Shown here in pieces: positions 1 through 9,043 of a stretch of DNA of 64,000 bases. Made by a program: the position numbers and the translations under genes. Source of the DNA: JAXDTI01 sp034090045. GTDB lineage: Bacteria > Actinomycetota > Actinomycetes > Actinomycetales > Actinomycetaceae. Positions within the stretch are counted from its first letter, which is position 1. Each line of letters begins with the position of its first letter. The stretch lies in contig JAXDTI010000004.1 in the NCBI GenBank assembly GCA_034090045.1, positions 62,001 through 126,000 of the forward strand, read 5' to 3'. Below the pieces are notes generated by a model. The model ran no database searches. It was not told the DNA's origin and saw only the letters and a list, made by a program, of their open reading frames with translations.

Positions 1-1
1 A

Positions 2-283
2 ACCGATTTGGCGACGCTGCGGGTAGCCGTCTGGGAGATGATGTTCAACGATGAAGTGGATCAGTTGGTGTCTATCAACGAGGCGATAGCAATATCTAGA
101 CGCATCTCAACACCCGACTCCCCGGCGTTTATCAACGGCGTGCTTGATGCGGTTATGCACGACCCGGACGGGTTGGTGACCAGGATGCAACAGCTAGCTA
201 CTGAGGAATACACTAAGGTCGATAAGGGTCAGGAAATCTCCCTGGATGCGGCATCTGAAACGGAGGACGAAACCCTTTTCTAG
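2..283 (+). CDS. nusB: Transcription antitermination protein NusB (5'-truncated)
   Basis: This is the C-terminal part of NusB, the small helical RNA-binding factor that binds boxA with NusE (S10) during rRNA antitermination. The reading frame is open from base 2, so the start lies before the window. The segment LRVAVWEMM, then INEAIAISRR, then DSPAFINGVLDAV matches the last helices of the family (usual form LRlAvyEll, INEAVelak, FVNGVLg). An acidic tail of about 30 residues ends in ETEDETLF. The stop is 57 bases before pyrR, and nusB directly before pyrR is a common actinobacterial order, so read-through transcription into the pyrimidine operon is likely. Identity is good despite the missing N-terminus. 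Confidence 0.88.
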   Translation, partial: TDLATLRVAVWEMMFNDEVDQLVSINEAIAISRRISTPDSPAFINGVLDAVMHDPDGLVTRMQQLATEEYTKVDKGQEISLDAASETEDETLF

Positions 284-305
284 TGTTGTATGCTGGATAC
301 GATAA

Positions 306-340
306 TCCTTTAAGAATCGTCCTGTGAGGCGGGAAAGGAG
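306..340 (+). promoter_or_regulatory. PyrR-binding RNA hairpin sequestering the pyrR Shine-Dalgarno
   Basis: The bases can fold into a two-part hairpin. The lower stem pairs TCCTTT (306-311) with AAAGGA (334-339). The upper stem pairs C318-G331 and G319-C330, bulges U320, pairs C321-G329 and C322-G328, and closes a UGUGA loop (323-327). The loop strand GUCCUGUGAGGC fits the known PyrR recognition pattern (URUCCNGNGAGGY-like). The 3' arm of the lower stem is the ribosome binding site AAAGGAG. PyrR bound to UMP would therefore block translation, as reported for mycobacterial pyr operons. I see no terminator or antiterminator alternative in the leader, so translational control is inferred. Confidence 0.75.
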
Positions 341-346
341 ATGTCG

Positions 347-898
347 GTGACTGAATCCGGCACTGGTTCACTGAAAACCATTCTCAACGGTGCAGATATA
401 GACCGTTCTCTCACTCGAATAGCTTTCGAAATTATTGAAAAAAACCAAGGTGTCGCAGACCTGGTAGTGCTGGGAATTCCGACCCGTGGAGCGGAGCTAG
501 CTAAACGTATTGCCCATAAAATTTCTGCACAGGGGATCGTGGTGCCCTACGGCATCATCGACATCACAATGTATCGCGACGACCTGCATCGTCAACCAAC
601 GCGTGCACCTTCGCCCAGCCAGATACCGGGGGAAAGCGTTGACGGTAAAAACGTTGTTCTCATCGACGATGTGCTCTATTCTGGGCGGACCGTACGTGCA
701 GCACTGGATGCTCTCAACGATTTTGGGCGCCCCCTCACAGTACAGTTGGCGGTGCTGATTGACCGTGGACACCGGCAGTTGCCGATACGAGCAGATTATG
801 TGGGTAAAAATTTGCCGACCGCTTTTGAGGAAAAGGTTCGGGTGCTCACTGCTGAACACGACGGAACCGACGAGGTTCAGATAGGAGGAGCGCGATGA
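347..898 (+). CDS. pyrR: Bifunctional pyr operon regulator / uracil phosphoribosyltransferase PyrR
   Basis: PyrR senses UMP/UTP and binds the pyr mRNA leader; many members also convert uracil and PRPP to UMP. The PRPP-binding motif VVLIDDVLYSGRT is present near residue 105, and VVLGIPTRGAELA and DITMYRDDL are typical of the family. An ATG at 341 abuts the AAAGGAG site (334-340) with no spacer, whereas the GTG at 347 has a 6-base spacer. I therefore prefer GTG 347 (183 residues), and 341 is the alternative. It is the first gene of pyrR-pyrB-pyrC-carA-carB-pyrF and its stop overlaps the pyrB start by 4 bases. The hairpin over its ribosome site implies autoregulation. Confidence 0.93.
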   Translation: MTESGTGSLKTILNGADIDRSLTRIAFEIIEKNQGVADLVVLGIPTRGAELAKRIAHKISAQGIVVPYGIIDITMYRDDLHRQPTRAPSPSQIPGESVDGKNVVLIDDVLYSGRTVRAALDALNDFGRPLTVQLAVLIDRGHRQLPIRADYVGKNLPTAFEEKVRVLTAEHDGTDEVQIGGAR

Positions 899-1866
899 AG
901 CACCTGATTGACTGCCGTGACTTGACGCAGCAAGACGCGCTACAGCTCTTAGACACTGCCGAAATTATGAGCGCCACTCAGCAGCGTAGAGTAAAGAAAC
1001 TGCCGACTCTGCGCGGCAAAACCGTAATCAATCTGTTTTTTGAAGACTCTACCCGAACCAGATTGTCTTTCGAGGCGGCCGCGAAACGCCTATCAGCAGA
1101 CGTCATTAACTTCTCCGCGAAAGGATCCTCAGTTTCAAAGGGGGAATCACTCAAGGACACTGCCCAGACGCTCAGGGCAATGGGTGCCGACGCGGTAGTT
1201 GTCAGACACAGCTCCTCCGGGGCAGCATACCGGTTAGCCTATGCAGGTTGGCTGGATCTGCCAATCCTAAATGCCGGGGATGGCAACCACCAGCATCCTA
1301 CCCAGGCACTGCTCGACGCGATGACACTGCGCCGCTACTATCGTGGCACCGGTTCACCGTCGGAACCTGGTAAGACGCTCGATGGTGCCCACGTGGTGAT
1401 TGTCGGTGACATACTGCATTCAAGGGTGGCGCGCTCAAATATGGATTTATTGAATCTTTTGGGAGCCCACGTGACCTTTGTGGCGCCACCCACACTGTTG
1501 CCCGTAGGTATTGAACACTGGCCATGCGAGGTGGTTTACGATTTCGATGAAGCGCTCGCAACCGAACCGGATGCGGTTATGATGCTGCGGGTTCAGTATG
1601 AACGGATGAGTGCTACCGGGGGCGGGTTCTTTCCCTCACCGGGTGAATATCACCACGAATACGGTCTGGATATTGAACGTTACCGTAGCTTGAAACCCAG
1701 CACCATAATCATGCATCCAGGCCCGATGAACCGTGGTTTGGAAATAAGTGCAGAAGCTGCGGACTCCTTGCAATCAAAAGTAGTTGAGCAGGTGGCGAAC
1801 GGGGTCAGTGTCCGGATGGCCGCGCTCTATCTGTTGCTGGCCGGAGGGGAACAAATCAATGAGTGA
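895..1866 (+). CDS. pyrB: Aspartate carbamoyltransferase catalytic subunit
   Basis: PyrB condenses carbamoyl phosphate with aspartate to N-carbamoylaspartate, the committed step of pyrimidine synthesis, in the cytoplasm. The 323-residue length is usual. The carbamoyl phosphate loop FFEDSTRTRLSFE lies at about residue 50, KGESLKDT follows near 85, and the conserved HPTQALLDAMT and MHPGPMNRGLEI motifs are present. The ATGA overlap with pyrR and the overlap with pyrC indicate translational coupling. No pyrI regulatory-subunit gene follows, as expected for the actinobacterial form. Confidence 0.97.
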   Translation: MKHLIDCRDLTQQDALQLLDTAEIMSATQQRRVKKLPTLRGKTVINLFFEDSTRTRLSFEAAAKRLSADVINFSAKGSSVSKGESLKDTAQTLRAMGADAVVVRHSSSGAAYRLAYAGWLDLPILNAGDGNHQHPTQALLDAMTLRRYYRGTGSPSEPGKTLDGAHVVIVGDILHSRVARSNMDLLNLLGAHVTFVAPPTLLPVGIEHWPCEVVYDFDEALATEPDAVMMLRVQYERMSATGGGFFPSPGEYHHEYGLDIERYRSLKPSTIIMHPGPMNRGLEISAEAADSLQSKVVEQVANGVSVRMAALYLLLAGGEQINE

Positions 1867-3166
1867 GATTCTGATAAAGGGAGCCCGCATCGAGGGCGAT
1901 AACCCCAGCGATATTCTGATTTCCGGTAATGAGATTGCCCAGATTGGCGAGTCATTGGATGCTCCAGTCGGGGCCAAGATAATTGATGCTTCAGGGATGG
2001 TTGCGCTGCCCGGTCTGGTCGATTTACATACGCACCTGCGGCAACCGGGGGCGGAGGACGCTGAAACTGTTTTGTCAGGAACTAGAGCTGCAGCTGCCGG
2101 CGGTTACACCTGTGTACATGCGATGGCTAATACCAGACCGGTAGCCGATAACGCCTCGGTAGTGAACCAGGTTCAGTGGCTAGGTAAGAAGTCCGGATAT
2201 GCTCTGGTGCGTCCAGTCGGGGCGGTATCGAAAGGCTTGAAGGGTGAGCAGCTGGCGGCGCTTGGCGCGATGGCTGAATCTGATGCCCATGTTCGAGTTT
2301 TCTCTGATGATGGGAAATGCGTCTCAGATCCGGTATTGATGCGCCGCGCCCTGGAATATGTTCGCGCTTTTGACGGTGTCATAGCCCAACATTCGCAGGA
2401 TCCGCGTCTCACTGAGAACGCCCAAATGAACGAGTCTTTGCTCTCTGGAGAACTCGGGTTGGCTGGCTGGCCGGCAGTCGCGGAAGAATCAATAATTGCT
2501 CGCGACCTGCTTTTGGCACAGCATGTTGGCTCACGGTTGCATGTCTGTCACCTCTCAACTGCCGGAAGTGTAGACCTGGTTCGCTGGGGGAAGAAACGCG
2601 GCATTAACGTGACTGCAGAGGTTACCCCACACCACCTGTATTTCACTGAGGAAGAGGCCCGTAGTTATGACCCGCGCTACAAGGTGAACCCGCCGCTGCG
2701 GCGTGCCGAGGATGTAGAAGCTGTTCGGCAGGGACTCGCTGATGGCACTATTGACATTGTTGCTACCGACCATGCGCCACACCCGCTGGAGACAAAGGAT
2801 TGTGAATGGCAGGTCGGTGCCTTTGGGATGACAGGTCTCCAGACTGCGCTATCAGTTGTTATTGAAACTATGGTGCGTCCCGGTTTACTGGATTGGCACG
2901 ATGTGGCACGGGTAATGTCTCGCACTCCGGCACGTATCGGACAGGTAGAAACTCAGGGACAAGAAATCGCTGTCGGGGCTCACGCTAATATCTGCATTGT
3001 TGATCCGGATGCCGAAGACGAAGTGCGTCTAACCGACCAGGTTTCGAGCTCAACAAACACACCGTGGGTAGGACACAGCCTGCCCGGAGCGCTACGTTGG
3101 ACAATCTATGAGGGACGCGTCACGCTCGCCGATGGTGAGCTAGCAGACCTAAGTGAGGAGGCTTGA
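1859..3166 (+). CDS. pyrC: Dihydroorotase
   Basis: Dihydroorotase cyclises N-carbamoylaspartate to dihydroorotate using a metal centre. The start ATG 1859 follows a GGAGGGG site and gives 435 residues beginning MSEILIKGARIEG; it overlaps the pyrB end by 8 bases. The same frame is open further upstream, but that part lies inside pyrB. The metal motif DLHTHLRQPG is near residue 55, DDGKCVSDP and the His-containing HLSTAGS follow, and the catalytic-site motif TDHAPHPLETK is near residue 305. This is the type I amidohydrolase form used in Gram-positive bacteria. It sits between pyrB and carA. Confidence 0.96.
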   Translation: MSEILIKGARIEGDNPSDILISGNEIAQIGESLDAPVGAKIIDASGMVALPGLVDLHTHLRQPGAEDAETVLSGTRAAAAGGYTCVHAMANTRPVADNASVVNQVQWLGKKSGYALVRPVGAVSKGLKGEQLAALGAMAESDAHVRVFSDDGKCVSDPVLMRRALEYVRAFDGVIAQHSQDPRLTENAQMNESLLSGELGLAGWPAVAEESIIARDLLLAQHVGSRLHVCHLSTAGSVDLVRWGKKRGINVTAEVTPHHLYFTEEEARSYDPRYKVNPPLRRAEDVEAVRQGLADGTIDIVATDHAPHPLETKDCEWQVGAFGMTGLQTALSVVIETMVRPGLLDWHDVARVMSRTPARIGQVETQGQEIAVGAHANICIVDPDAEDEVRLTDQVSSSTNTPWVGHSLPGALRWTIYEGRVTLADGELADLSEEA

Positions 3167-3167
3167 A

Positions 3168-4382
3168 ATGCCCAAATATGATGCGGCAGTAATAGTTCTC
3201 GAAGATGGATACATTCTGCCTGGGCGTGCCTGGGGGGCGCGGGGGCGTAGCCTGGGCGAAGCGGTTTTTTCAACCGCGATGACCGGGTATCAGGAAACCC
3301 TAACCGACCCGTCCTACTATCGGCAGGTTGTAATCCAAACGGCGCCACATATTGGAAATACCGGCATGAACTCCGAAGATCCGGAATCTCGTCGAATCTG
3401 GGTTGCCGGATATGTTGTTCGTGACCCTTCACCGAGTGCCTCCTCCTGGCGCAGCGAATGGGAACTTGCTGATGAACTCGCTGAACAGGGTATAGTCGGT
3501 ATATCACACGTGGATACTCGGGCACTAACCAGGCATCTGAGAGATAAAGGTGCCATGCGGGTCGGTATTTTTTCCGGAGATGCCCTGCCTGTTGGTGGTG
3601 ACACCTGGCCGGTCCCGGAGCACGTTCACGATCTGCTCGTTTCTATAGTCGCAGAATCCCCAAAAATGCGGGGCGCGTCGCTGGTTGATGCAGTCTCAAC
3701 TACCGAAACCTACACCATAGAACCCGAAGGCGAACGGTTTAGCAACGAACCACGAGCCACTATTGTTGCCGTCGATCTGGGAATAAAGTCACGGAGCCCC
3801 TGGCATCTGGCGCAGCGTGGCGCTCGGGTACACGTGGTACCTGCCGGTACCAACCTGGAGACCATTCTTGCTTTGAAACCGGATGGAGTGTTCTTCTCTA
3901 ACGGACCGGGTGACCCTGAAACCGCTGTTGATGAGGTCGATTTGTGCCGTTCCATACTGGCACGGCGAATACCGTTCTTCGGTATTTGTTTCGGCAATCA
4001 AATACTCGGACGTGCCTTTGGTTTCGGCACCTATAAACTGGTTTTCGGTCATAGGGGGGTGAATCAACCCGTGAAAGATCTCGAAACTGGGAGGGTTGAA
4101 ATCACTGCCCATAACCACGGTTTTGCGGTTGATGCTCCTGTAGGTTTGCCGGTTGCGTCCCCATATAACAACTCCGAGTTCGGGCGAGTTCAGGTGTCCC
4201 ATGTGGATCTTAACGACAATGTGGTGGAGGGGCTCCGAGCCCTGGATGTGCCGGCTTTCTCTGTACAATTCCATCCGGAAGCAGCAGCGGGTCCCCATGA
4301 CGGCGGGCATCTCTTCGACAGGTTCTTTGACTTGATAGAGAGCTCCCGAACAGGTGAGAGAGTGGCAGGGGAGGAGCACTGA
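3168..4382 (+). CDS. carA: Carbamoyl-phosphate synthase small (glutaminase) subunit
   Basis: CarA hydrolyses glutamine and passes ammonia to CarB. The start ATG 3168 has a GAGGAG site 7 bases upstream and lies one base after the pyrC stop (404 residues). The N-terminal CPSase_sm_chain domain carries VFSTAMTGYQETLTDPSY. The C-terminal class I amidotransferase domain carries the nucleophile motif GICFGNQ near residue 272 and the His-Glu part FHPEA near the end. GICFGNQ instead of GICLGHQ is a known variant and keeps the Cys. It is followed at once by carB. Confidence 0.97.
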   Translation: MPKYDAAVIVLEDGYILPGRAWGARGRSLGEAVFSTAMTGYQETLTDPSYYRQVVIQTAPHIGNTGMNSEDPESRRIWVAGYVVRDPSPSASSWRSEWELADELAEQGIVGISHVDTRALTRHLRDKGAMRVGIFSGDALPVGGDTWPVPEHVHDLLVSIVAESPKMRGASLVDAVSTTETYTIEPEGERFSNEPRATIVAVDLGIKSRSPWHLAQRGARVHVVPAGTNLETILALKPDGVFFSNGPGDPETAVDEVDLCRSILARRIPFFGICFGNQILGRAFGFGTYKLVFGHRGVNQPVKDLETGRVEITAHNHGFAVDAPVGLPVASPYNNSEFGRVQVSHVDLNDNVVEGLRALDVPAFSVQFHPEAAAGPHDGGHLFDRFFDLIESSRTGERVAGEEH

Positions 4383-4383
4383 A

Positions 4384-7300
4384 ATGCCGAGACGTTCAGA
4401 CATTGAATCTGTACTTGTTATAGGATCCGGACCGATAGTTATTGGGCAGGCCTGCGAGTTTGACTATTCCGGTTCTCAGGCTTGTCGAGTGTTGCGTGAA
4501 GAAGGTCTGCGCGTGGTGCTCGTCAACTCGAATCCGGCGACGATTATGACCGACCCGGAGATGGCAGATGCTACCTATATTGAGCCGCTCACGCCAGATG
4601 TTGTCGAAAGCATCATCGCGAAAGAACGACCGGATGCGTTACTGCCGACCCTCGGTGGTCAGACGGCGTTGAATCTGACGATTGCGCTCAGTGAGCGGGG
4701 TGTTCTCGACCGATACGGTGTGCAGCTGATTGGAGCATCTGCCGAGGCTATTAATGCCGGGGAGAATCGCGAAGAGTTCAAGAAGATCGTTGAGGATTGC
4801 GGCGCTGAGGTTGCCCGCTCCCGAATAGCCCACAGTCTGCAAGAATGCCATGAAGCCGCAGCTGAACTGGGCTATCCAGTCGTGGTTCGTCCGTCTTTCA
4901 CCATGGGTGGTCAGGGTTCCGGTATTGCCTATAACGAAACTGATCTTGACCGGATTGCCGGTGAGGGAATACACGACTCGATTACTTCTGAAGTGCTACT
5001 TGAGGAAGCAATTATCGGTTGGAAAGAGTTCGAACTGGAGATTATGCGCGACAGTGCCGACAATGTGGTTGTGGTGTGCTCTATCGAGAATGTTGATCCG
5101 GTAGGGGTACATACCGGAGATTCAATAACCGTTGCTCCGGCATTGACATTGACTGACCGCGAACTGCAGCGTTTGCGTGACATAGGTATCGCAATTATCA
5201 GGGCGGTTGGTGTAGACACCGGTGGTTGTAATATCCAGTTTGCGGTGCATCCGGAGACCGGACGGGTGATTGTGATTGAGATGAACCCGAGGGTCTCTCG
5301 TTCTTCTGCTTTGGCCTCGAAAGCTACCGGGTTTCCGATTGCAAAGATGGCTGCGCGCCTCGCCCTGGGCTATACTCTAGATGAGATTCCTAACGACATA
5401 ACCCATTCAACACCGGCATCCTTTGAACCGACCCTGGACTATATCGTGGTAAAGGTTCCACGTTTCGCATTCGAAAAGTTTCCGGGTGCCGACCCGACAT
5501 TGACTACCTCTATGAAGTCCGTGGGGGAGGCAATGGCAATCGGCAGGAACTTCGCTGAAGCCTTAAATAAGGCTTTAGCCAGCCTCGATAAACGAAACAC
5601 CGCTTTTGACTGGGGCGGAGACAAGCCCGATAAGAGGGAAGTCTCCGAGTTGCTGAACCAGATAAGCACCCCAACGGAGAACCGGATTCTGCAGGTGCAA
5701 CGTGCCCTTTGGGGTGGGGCTTCCATCGCGGATGTCGCGCAGGTAACCCGTATTGACCCGTGGTTCCTGAAGCAAATTTCCGAAATCAACGCTATAGCCG
5801 ATGAGCTGCGTGGCAGTGATACTCTCGACCGAGAGCTGTTGACTGAAGCGAAGCGGATGGGTATAACCGACGCTCAAATCGGTAACATCCGGTCAATAAG
5901 TGAACAAGCTGTTATTGAGGTTCGTCATGCTCTCGGGGTTAACCCTGTTTATAAGCGGGTTGATACCTGTGCCGCCGAGTTTGCTGCCGATACGCCATAC
6001 CACTATTCGACCTACGACTACGAAACCGAGGTACAGCCGCGACAGCGCCCTGCGATTCTGATTCTCGGAGCCGGGCCGAATCGTATCGGGCAGGGAATTG
6101 AGTTTGACTACTCCTGTGTGCACGCCACCCAGGAACTTCAATCTGATTTCGACACGGTGATGCTTAACTGCAACCCGGAGACGGTATCCACCGACTATGA
6201 TATTTCCTCGCGGCTGTATTTCGAGCCGCTCACATTCGAGCATGTTTTCGAGGTGTATCGAGCAGAATTGGCTGCCGGGCCGGTGGCGGGAGTGCTGGTG
6301 CAGCTCGGCGGGCAGACTCCGTTGTCACTGGCGGCACGGCTGAAAGCCGCTGGGCTGCCAATTCTTGGCACCACGCCGGAAGCTATTGCTGCTGCGGAGG
6401 ATCGGGAACTCTTCGGTCAGGTTTTAGATGATGCGCAACTGTCAGCGCCGGCACACGAAACCGCTATTTCTGCTTCTGAAGCACTGGAGAAAGCGAACCA
6501 TGTGGGCTATCCGGTGCTGGTGAGACCATCATTCGTCCTCGGCGGTCGCGGTATGGAAATCATAGATGACCCGGAAGGTATGGCTCGGTACGCTGCCGCT
6601 TTCCCCTGGGATGGGGGTGCCCGCGGCCCGCTGCTGATTGACCGGTTCCTCGATCATGCGGTCGAAATTGATGTTGATGCGCTCTATGACGGTGAACAGC
6701 TGTTCATGGGGGGAATAATGGAGCATATTGAGCAGGCAGGTATCCATTCGGGAGACTCCGCCTGTGTCATACCGCCGATGAGCTTTTCTGACAGGCTCCA
6801 AGATCGCATCAGAGAGGCAACACAACGTATAGCTGCTGGTGTTGGTGTGCGCGGACTGCTCAATATCCAATTTGCGCTTATGGCAAACCAGCTGTTCGTT
6901 TTGGAAGCTAACCCGAGAGCCTCCCGTACCGTTCCCTTCGTCTCAAAGGCTACCGGTGTTACCCTGGCGCGTGCTGCCGCGCGCATAATGACCGGAGAAA
7001 CGATTGCCTCACTGCAACTTGCTGGGAAACTTCCGAAACAAGATTTCGGTCCCGATAGCCTCCCGGCGATGATAGCTGTAAAGGAGGCGGTACTGCCTTT
7101 CTCACGATTCCTCACCTCCAGCGGTAAAGTTGTTGACACTGTTCTCGGACCGGAAATGCGTTCCACCGGCGAGGTCATGGGATTGGATACCTCTTTCCCG
7201 GTGGCTTTCGCAAAATCACAAAGCGAAGCGGCAGGCGGGCTACCTAAGACAGGTGTGGCTTTCGTCTCGGTTGCGGATCGCGATAAACGTTCACTACCGT

Positions 7301-7674
7301 TGCCGGTGTCGATACTGGAGGAGTTCGGTTTCCAGATTCTCGCGACCTCCGGGACCGCCTCAGTGCTCAGACATGCCGGTATTAACGCGACAGTAGTACG
7401 AAAAGCCAGTGACGATGAATCATGTGGTGCACCCTCGATTATAGATATGGTGATGAATCGTCAGGTTCACTTCGTTTTCAATACCCCAGACAGCTCCGAT
7501 AGCCGCCGAGACGGTTATCTGCTGCGTGCCGCAACAATTGCCGCAGATGTGCCACTGATGCAAACCATGTCGGAGTTTCTGTCCTCAGTACAGGCTATTG
7601 AGGCGATGCGAAACAGGCAGTATGAGGTGCATTCACTGCAAGAAGCTGAAGAACTGTCCCGGAGCGCCTCGTGA
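4384..7674 (+). CDS. carB: Carbamoyl-phosphate synthase large subunit
   Basis: CarB makes carbamoyl phosphate from bicarbonate, ammonia and two ATP, feeding PyrB and also arginine synthesis. The start ATG 4384 lies one base after the carA stop, with a GGGGAGGAG site upstream, giving 1096 residues. Two homologous halves are visible. VLVIGSGPIVIGQACEFDYS opens the first and ILGAGPNRIGQGIEFDYSC the second. Each has an ATP-grasp region (PSFTMGGQGSG; PSFVLGGRGMEI) and the EMNPRVSRSSALASKATG-type carboxyphosphate motif. The last 150 or so residues form the MGS-like allosteric domain. Confidence 0.98.
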   Translation: MPRRSDIESVLVIGSGPIVIGQACEFDYSGSQACRVLREEGLRVVLVNSNPATIMTDPEMADATYIEPLTPDVVESIIAKERPDALLPTLGGQTALNLTIALSERGVLDRYGVQLIGASAEAINAGENREEFKKIVEDCGAEVARSRIAHSLQECHEAAAELGYPVVVRPSFTMGGQGSGIAYNETDLDRIAGEGIHDSITSEVLLEEAIIGWKEFELEIMRDSADNVVVVCSIENVDPVGVHTGDSITVAPALTLTDRELQRLRDIGIAIIRAVGVDTGGCNIQFAVHPETGRVIVIEMNPRVSRSSALASKATGFPIAKMAARLALGYTLDEIPNDITHSTPASFEPTLDYIVVKVPRFAFEKFPGADPTLTTSMKSVGEAMAIGRNFAEALNKALASLDKRNTAFDWGGDKPDKREVSELLNQISTPTENRILQVQRALWGGASIADVAQVTRIDPWFLKQISEINAIADELRGSDTLDRELLTEAKRMGITDAQIGNIRSISEQAVIEVRHALGVNPVYKRVDTCAAEFAADTPYHYSTYDYETEVQPRQRPAILILGAGPNRIGQGIEFDYSCVHATQELQSDFDTVMLNCNPETVSTDYDISSRLYFEPLTFEHVFEVYRAELAAGPVAGVLVQLGGQTPLSLAARLKAAGLPILGTTPEAIAAAEDRELFGQVLDDAQLSAPAHETAISASEALEKANHVGYPVLVRPSFVLGGRGMEIIDDPEGMARYAAAFPWDGGARGPLLIDRFLDHAVEIDVDALYDGEQLFMGGIMEHIEQAGIHSGDSACVIPPMSFSDRLQDRIREATQRIAAGVGVRGLLNIQFALMANQLFVLEANPRASRTVPFVSKATGVTLARAAARIMTGETIASLQLAGKLPKQDFGPDSLPAMIAVKEAVLPFSRFLTSSGKVVDTVLGPEMRSTGEVMGLDTSFPVAFAKSQSEAAGGLPKTGVAFVSVADRDKRSLPLPVSILEEFGFQILATSGTASVLRHAGINATVVRKASDDESCGAPSIIDMVMNRQVHFVFNTPDSSDSRRDGYLLRAATIAADVPLMQTMSEFLSSVQAIEAMRNRQYEVHSLQEAEELSRSAS

Positions 7675-8555
7675 GTGCTACCGACAGCCCAACTCCCTAT
7701 GGTGAACGCTTGGCGGAAGCGCTATCCGAAAGGGGGAATATCTGTGTTGGTATTGATCCTCATCCGCAACTGTTAGATGAGTGGTCGCTGCCGCAGAATG
7801 CCCGTGGCGTCAGGGATTTTGCTTTGCGAACCCTGGAGGCGATATCAGATCAAGTTGCGGCAATAAAGCCGCAGTCAGCATTCTTTGAGGAGTACGGTTC
7901 TGCTGGTGTCGAGGTTCTGGAAGAGTTACTTGCGGGAGCTCGCGAACTCGGGGTTCTCACGATTTTGGATGTGAAACGCGGAGATATTGGTTCGACTATG
8001 GCTGGATATGCACGCGCCTATCTGTCTGAACACTCGTCTTTGCGTGCAGACGCGGTTACTGTTTCTCCCTACCTGGGTGTCGGGTCGTTGCAACCGGCTT
8101 TTGAAATGGCTGGACGCACCGGGAGGGGACTGTATGTACTGGGTTTGACTTCTAACCCGGAGGGTGCCCAGGTTCAACATGCTCGTGACAAGGATTCACG
8201 TGCGGTAGCTGCAACCGTGGTTGATGAGGTAGAAATGAGAAATCAGCAGCTCACGGTTGGCAGTGAGATAGGTCATATAGCCCCGTTTGGTCTGGTTGTC
8301 GGTGCGACTATTGGTTGCGCTGCGCAATCACTAGATATTAATTTTGAACGTTTCTCGGGCTCGTTTTTATCTCCGGGTATTGGTGCTCAAGGTGCTGGAG
8401 TTGACGAGGTCAAGGCAATTTTTGGTGCTGCTTCTGCTCGGGTACTGGTCTCGGTTTCACGTGCGGTACTTACCGCCGGTCCCGATAATTATGCATTGAG
8501 GCGCGCAGCAGAAAACTTGCGCGTCGCAATGAAAGGCGTTTTGGCAGATAAATGA
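7671..8555 (+). CDS. pyrF: Orotidine-5'-phosphate decarboxylase (type 2)
   Basis: PyrF decarboxylates OMP to UMP, the last step of the pathway. GTG 7671 overlaps the carB stop by 4 bases (294 residues). The motif LDVKRGDIGSTM near residue 100 carries the catalytic Asp-Lys-Asp set of the type 2 (actinobacterial) branch, and GNICVGIDPHP at the N-terminus and PGIGAQGAG at the C-terminus fit. It ends the pyr operon; pyrD and pyrE, needed for the two steps before it, are not in this window. Confidence 0.95.
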   Translation: MSATDSPTPYGERLAEALSERGNICVGIDPHPQLLDEWSLPQNARGVRDFALRTLEAISDQVAAIKPQSAFFEEYGSAGVEVLEELLAGARELGVLTILDVKRGDIGSTMAGYARAYLSEHSSLRADAVTVSPYLGVGSLQPAFEMAGRTGRGLYVLGLTSNPEGAQVQHARDKDSRAVAATVVDEVEMRNQQLTVGSEIGHIAPFGLVVGATIGCAAQSLDINFERFSGSFLSPGIGAQGAGVDEVKAIFGAASARVLVSVSRAVLTAGPDNYALRRAAENLRVAMKGVLADK

Positions 8556-8646
8556 CACGCCTAAGGATAAATTTCCTAGTAAACACCGGATTGGCTATGC
8601 TAAATAATCGCTAGGACATTTAGCTACGAGAAGAAAGGGGCCGGAA

Positions 8647-8958
8647 ATGGCACTTCCCCAACTAACACCAGAGCAGCGCGCCGAGGCACTGAAGAAAGCC
8701 GCTGAGGCTCGCAAGGTTCGTGCCGAAGTCAAGACCAAGCTGAAGAAGCGTGAGATCAAGCTGTCCCAGGTGCTCAAGGACGCTGAGAATAACGAGGCGC
8801 TCTCCAAGATGAAGGTACTGGCTCTGCTCGAGGCGCTGCCGCGTGTTGGTGCCACCACCGCGAAGTCCGTGCTCTCTGATATTGGCATTGCCGAGTCCCG
8901 CCGTATCCGCGGTCTCGGACAGCATCAGCGTGAGGAGCTGGTGAAGCTCTTCGGCTGA
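8647..8958 (+). CDS. mihF: Actinobacterial integration host factor mIHF
   Basis: This is a small basic nucleoid-associated protein that binds and bends DNA in actinobacteria and is unrelated to the HU/IHF family. The 103 residues match the family: a Lys/Arg-rich N-terminal helix (AEARKVRAEVKTKLKKREIK), then the helix-two-turns-helix LEALPRVGATTAKSVLSDIGI and the conserved RRIRGLGQHQREEL. The codons are strongly biased, as in highly expressed genes. An AAAGGGG ribosome site precedes ATG 8647, and TATGCT (8596-8601) is a possible -10. A strong terminator follows, so it is probably mainly monocistronic. Location before gmk is the conserved order. Confidence 0.97.
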   Translation: MALPQLTPEQRAEALKKAAEARKVRAEVKTKLKKREIKLSQVLKDAENNEALSKMKVLALLEALPRVGATTAKSVLSDIGIAESRRIRGLGQHQREELVKLFG

Positions 8959-8981
8959 GCCTCAATTTCTTTGCTGGCTTT

Positions 8982-9014
8982 GAGATGGTCGCCGTTTTGG
9001 CGACCATCTCTTTT
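8982..9014 (+). terminator. Rho-independent terminator after mihF
   Basis: The perfect 12-bp stem GAGATGGTCGCC (8982-8993) / GGCGACCATCTC (8999-9010) has a GTTTT loop and is followed by TTTT. It lies 23 bases after the mihF stop and 30 bases before gmk. Confidence 0.92.
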
Positions 9015-9043
9015 ATACCCAACATAAACTTCAGGATGGATTA

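Noticed and set aside
3960..4010. CarA GICFGNQ instead of GICLGHQ as an active-site defect
   Set aside because: The nucleophilic Cys is kept and this variant is common in actinobacterial CarA.
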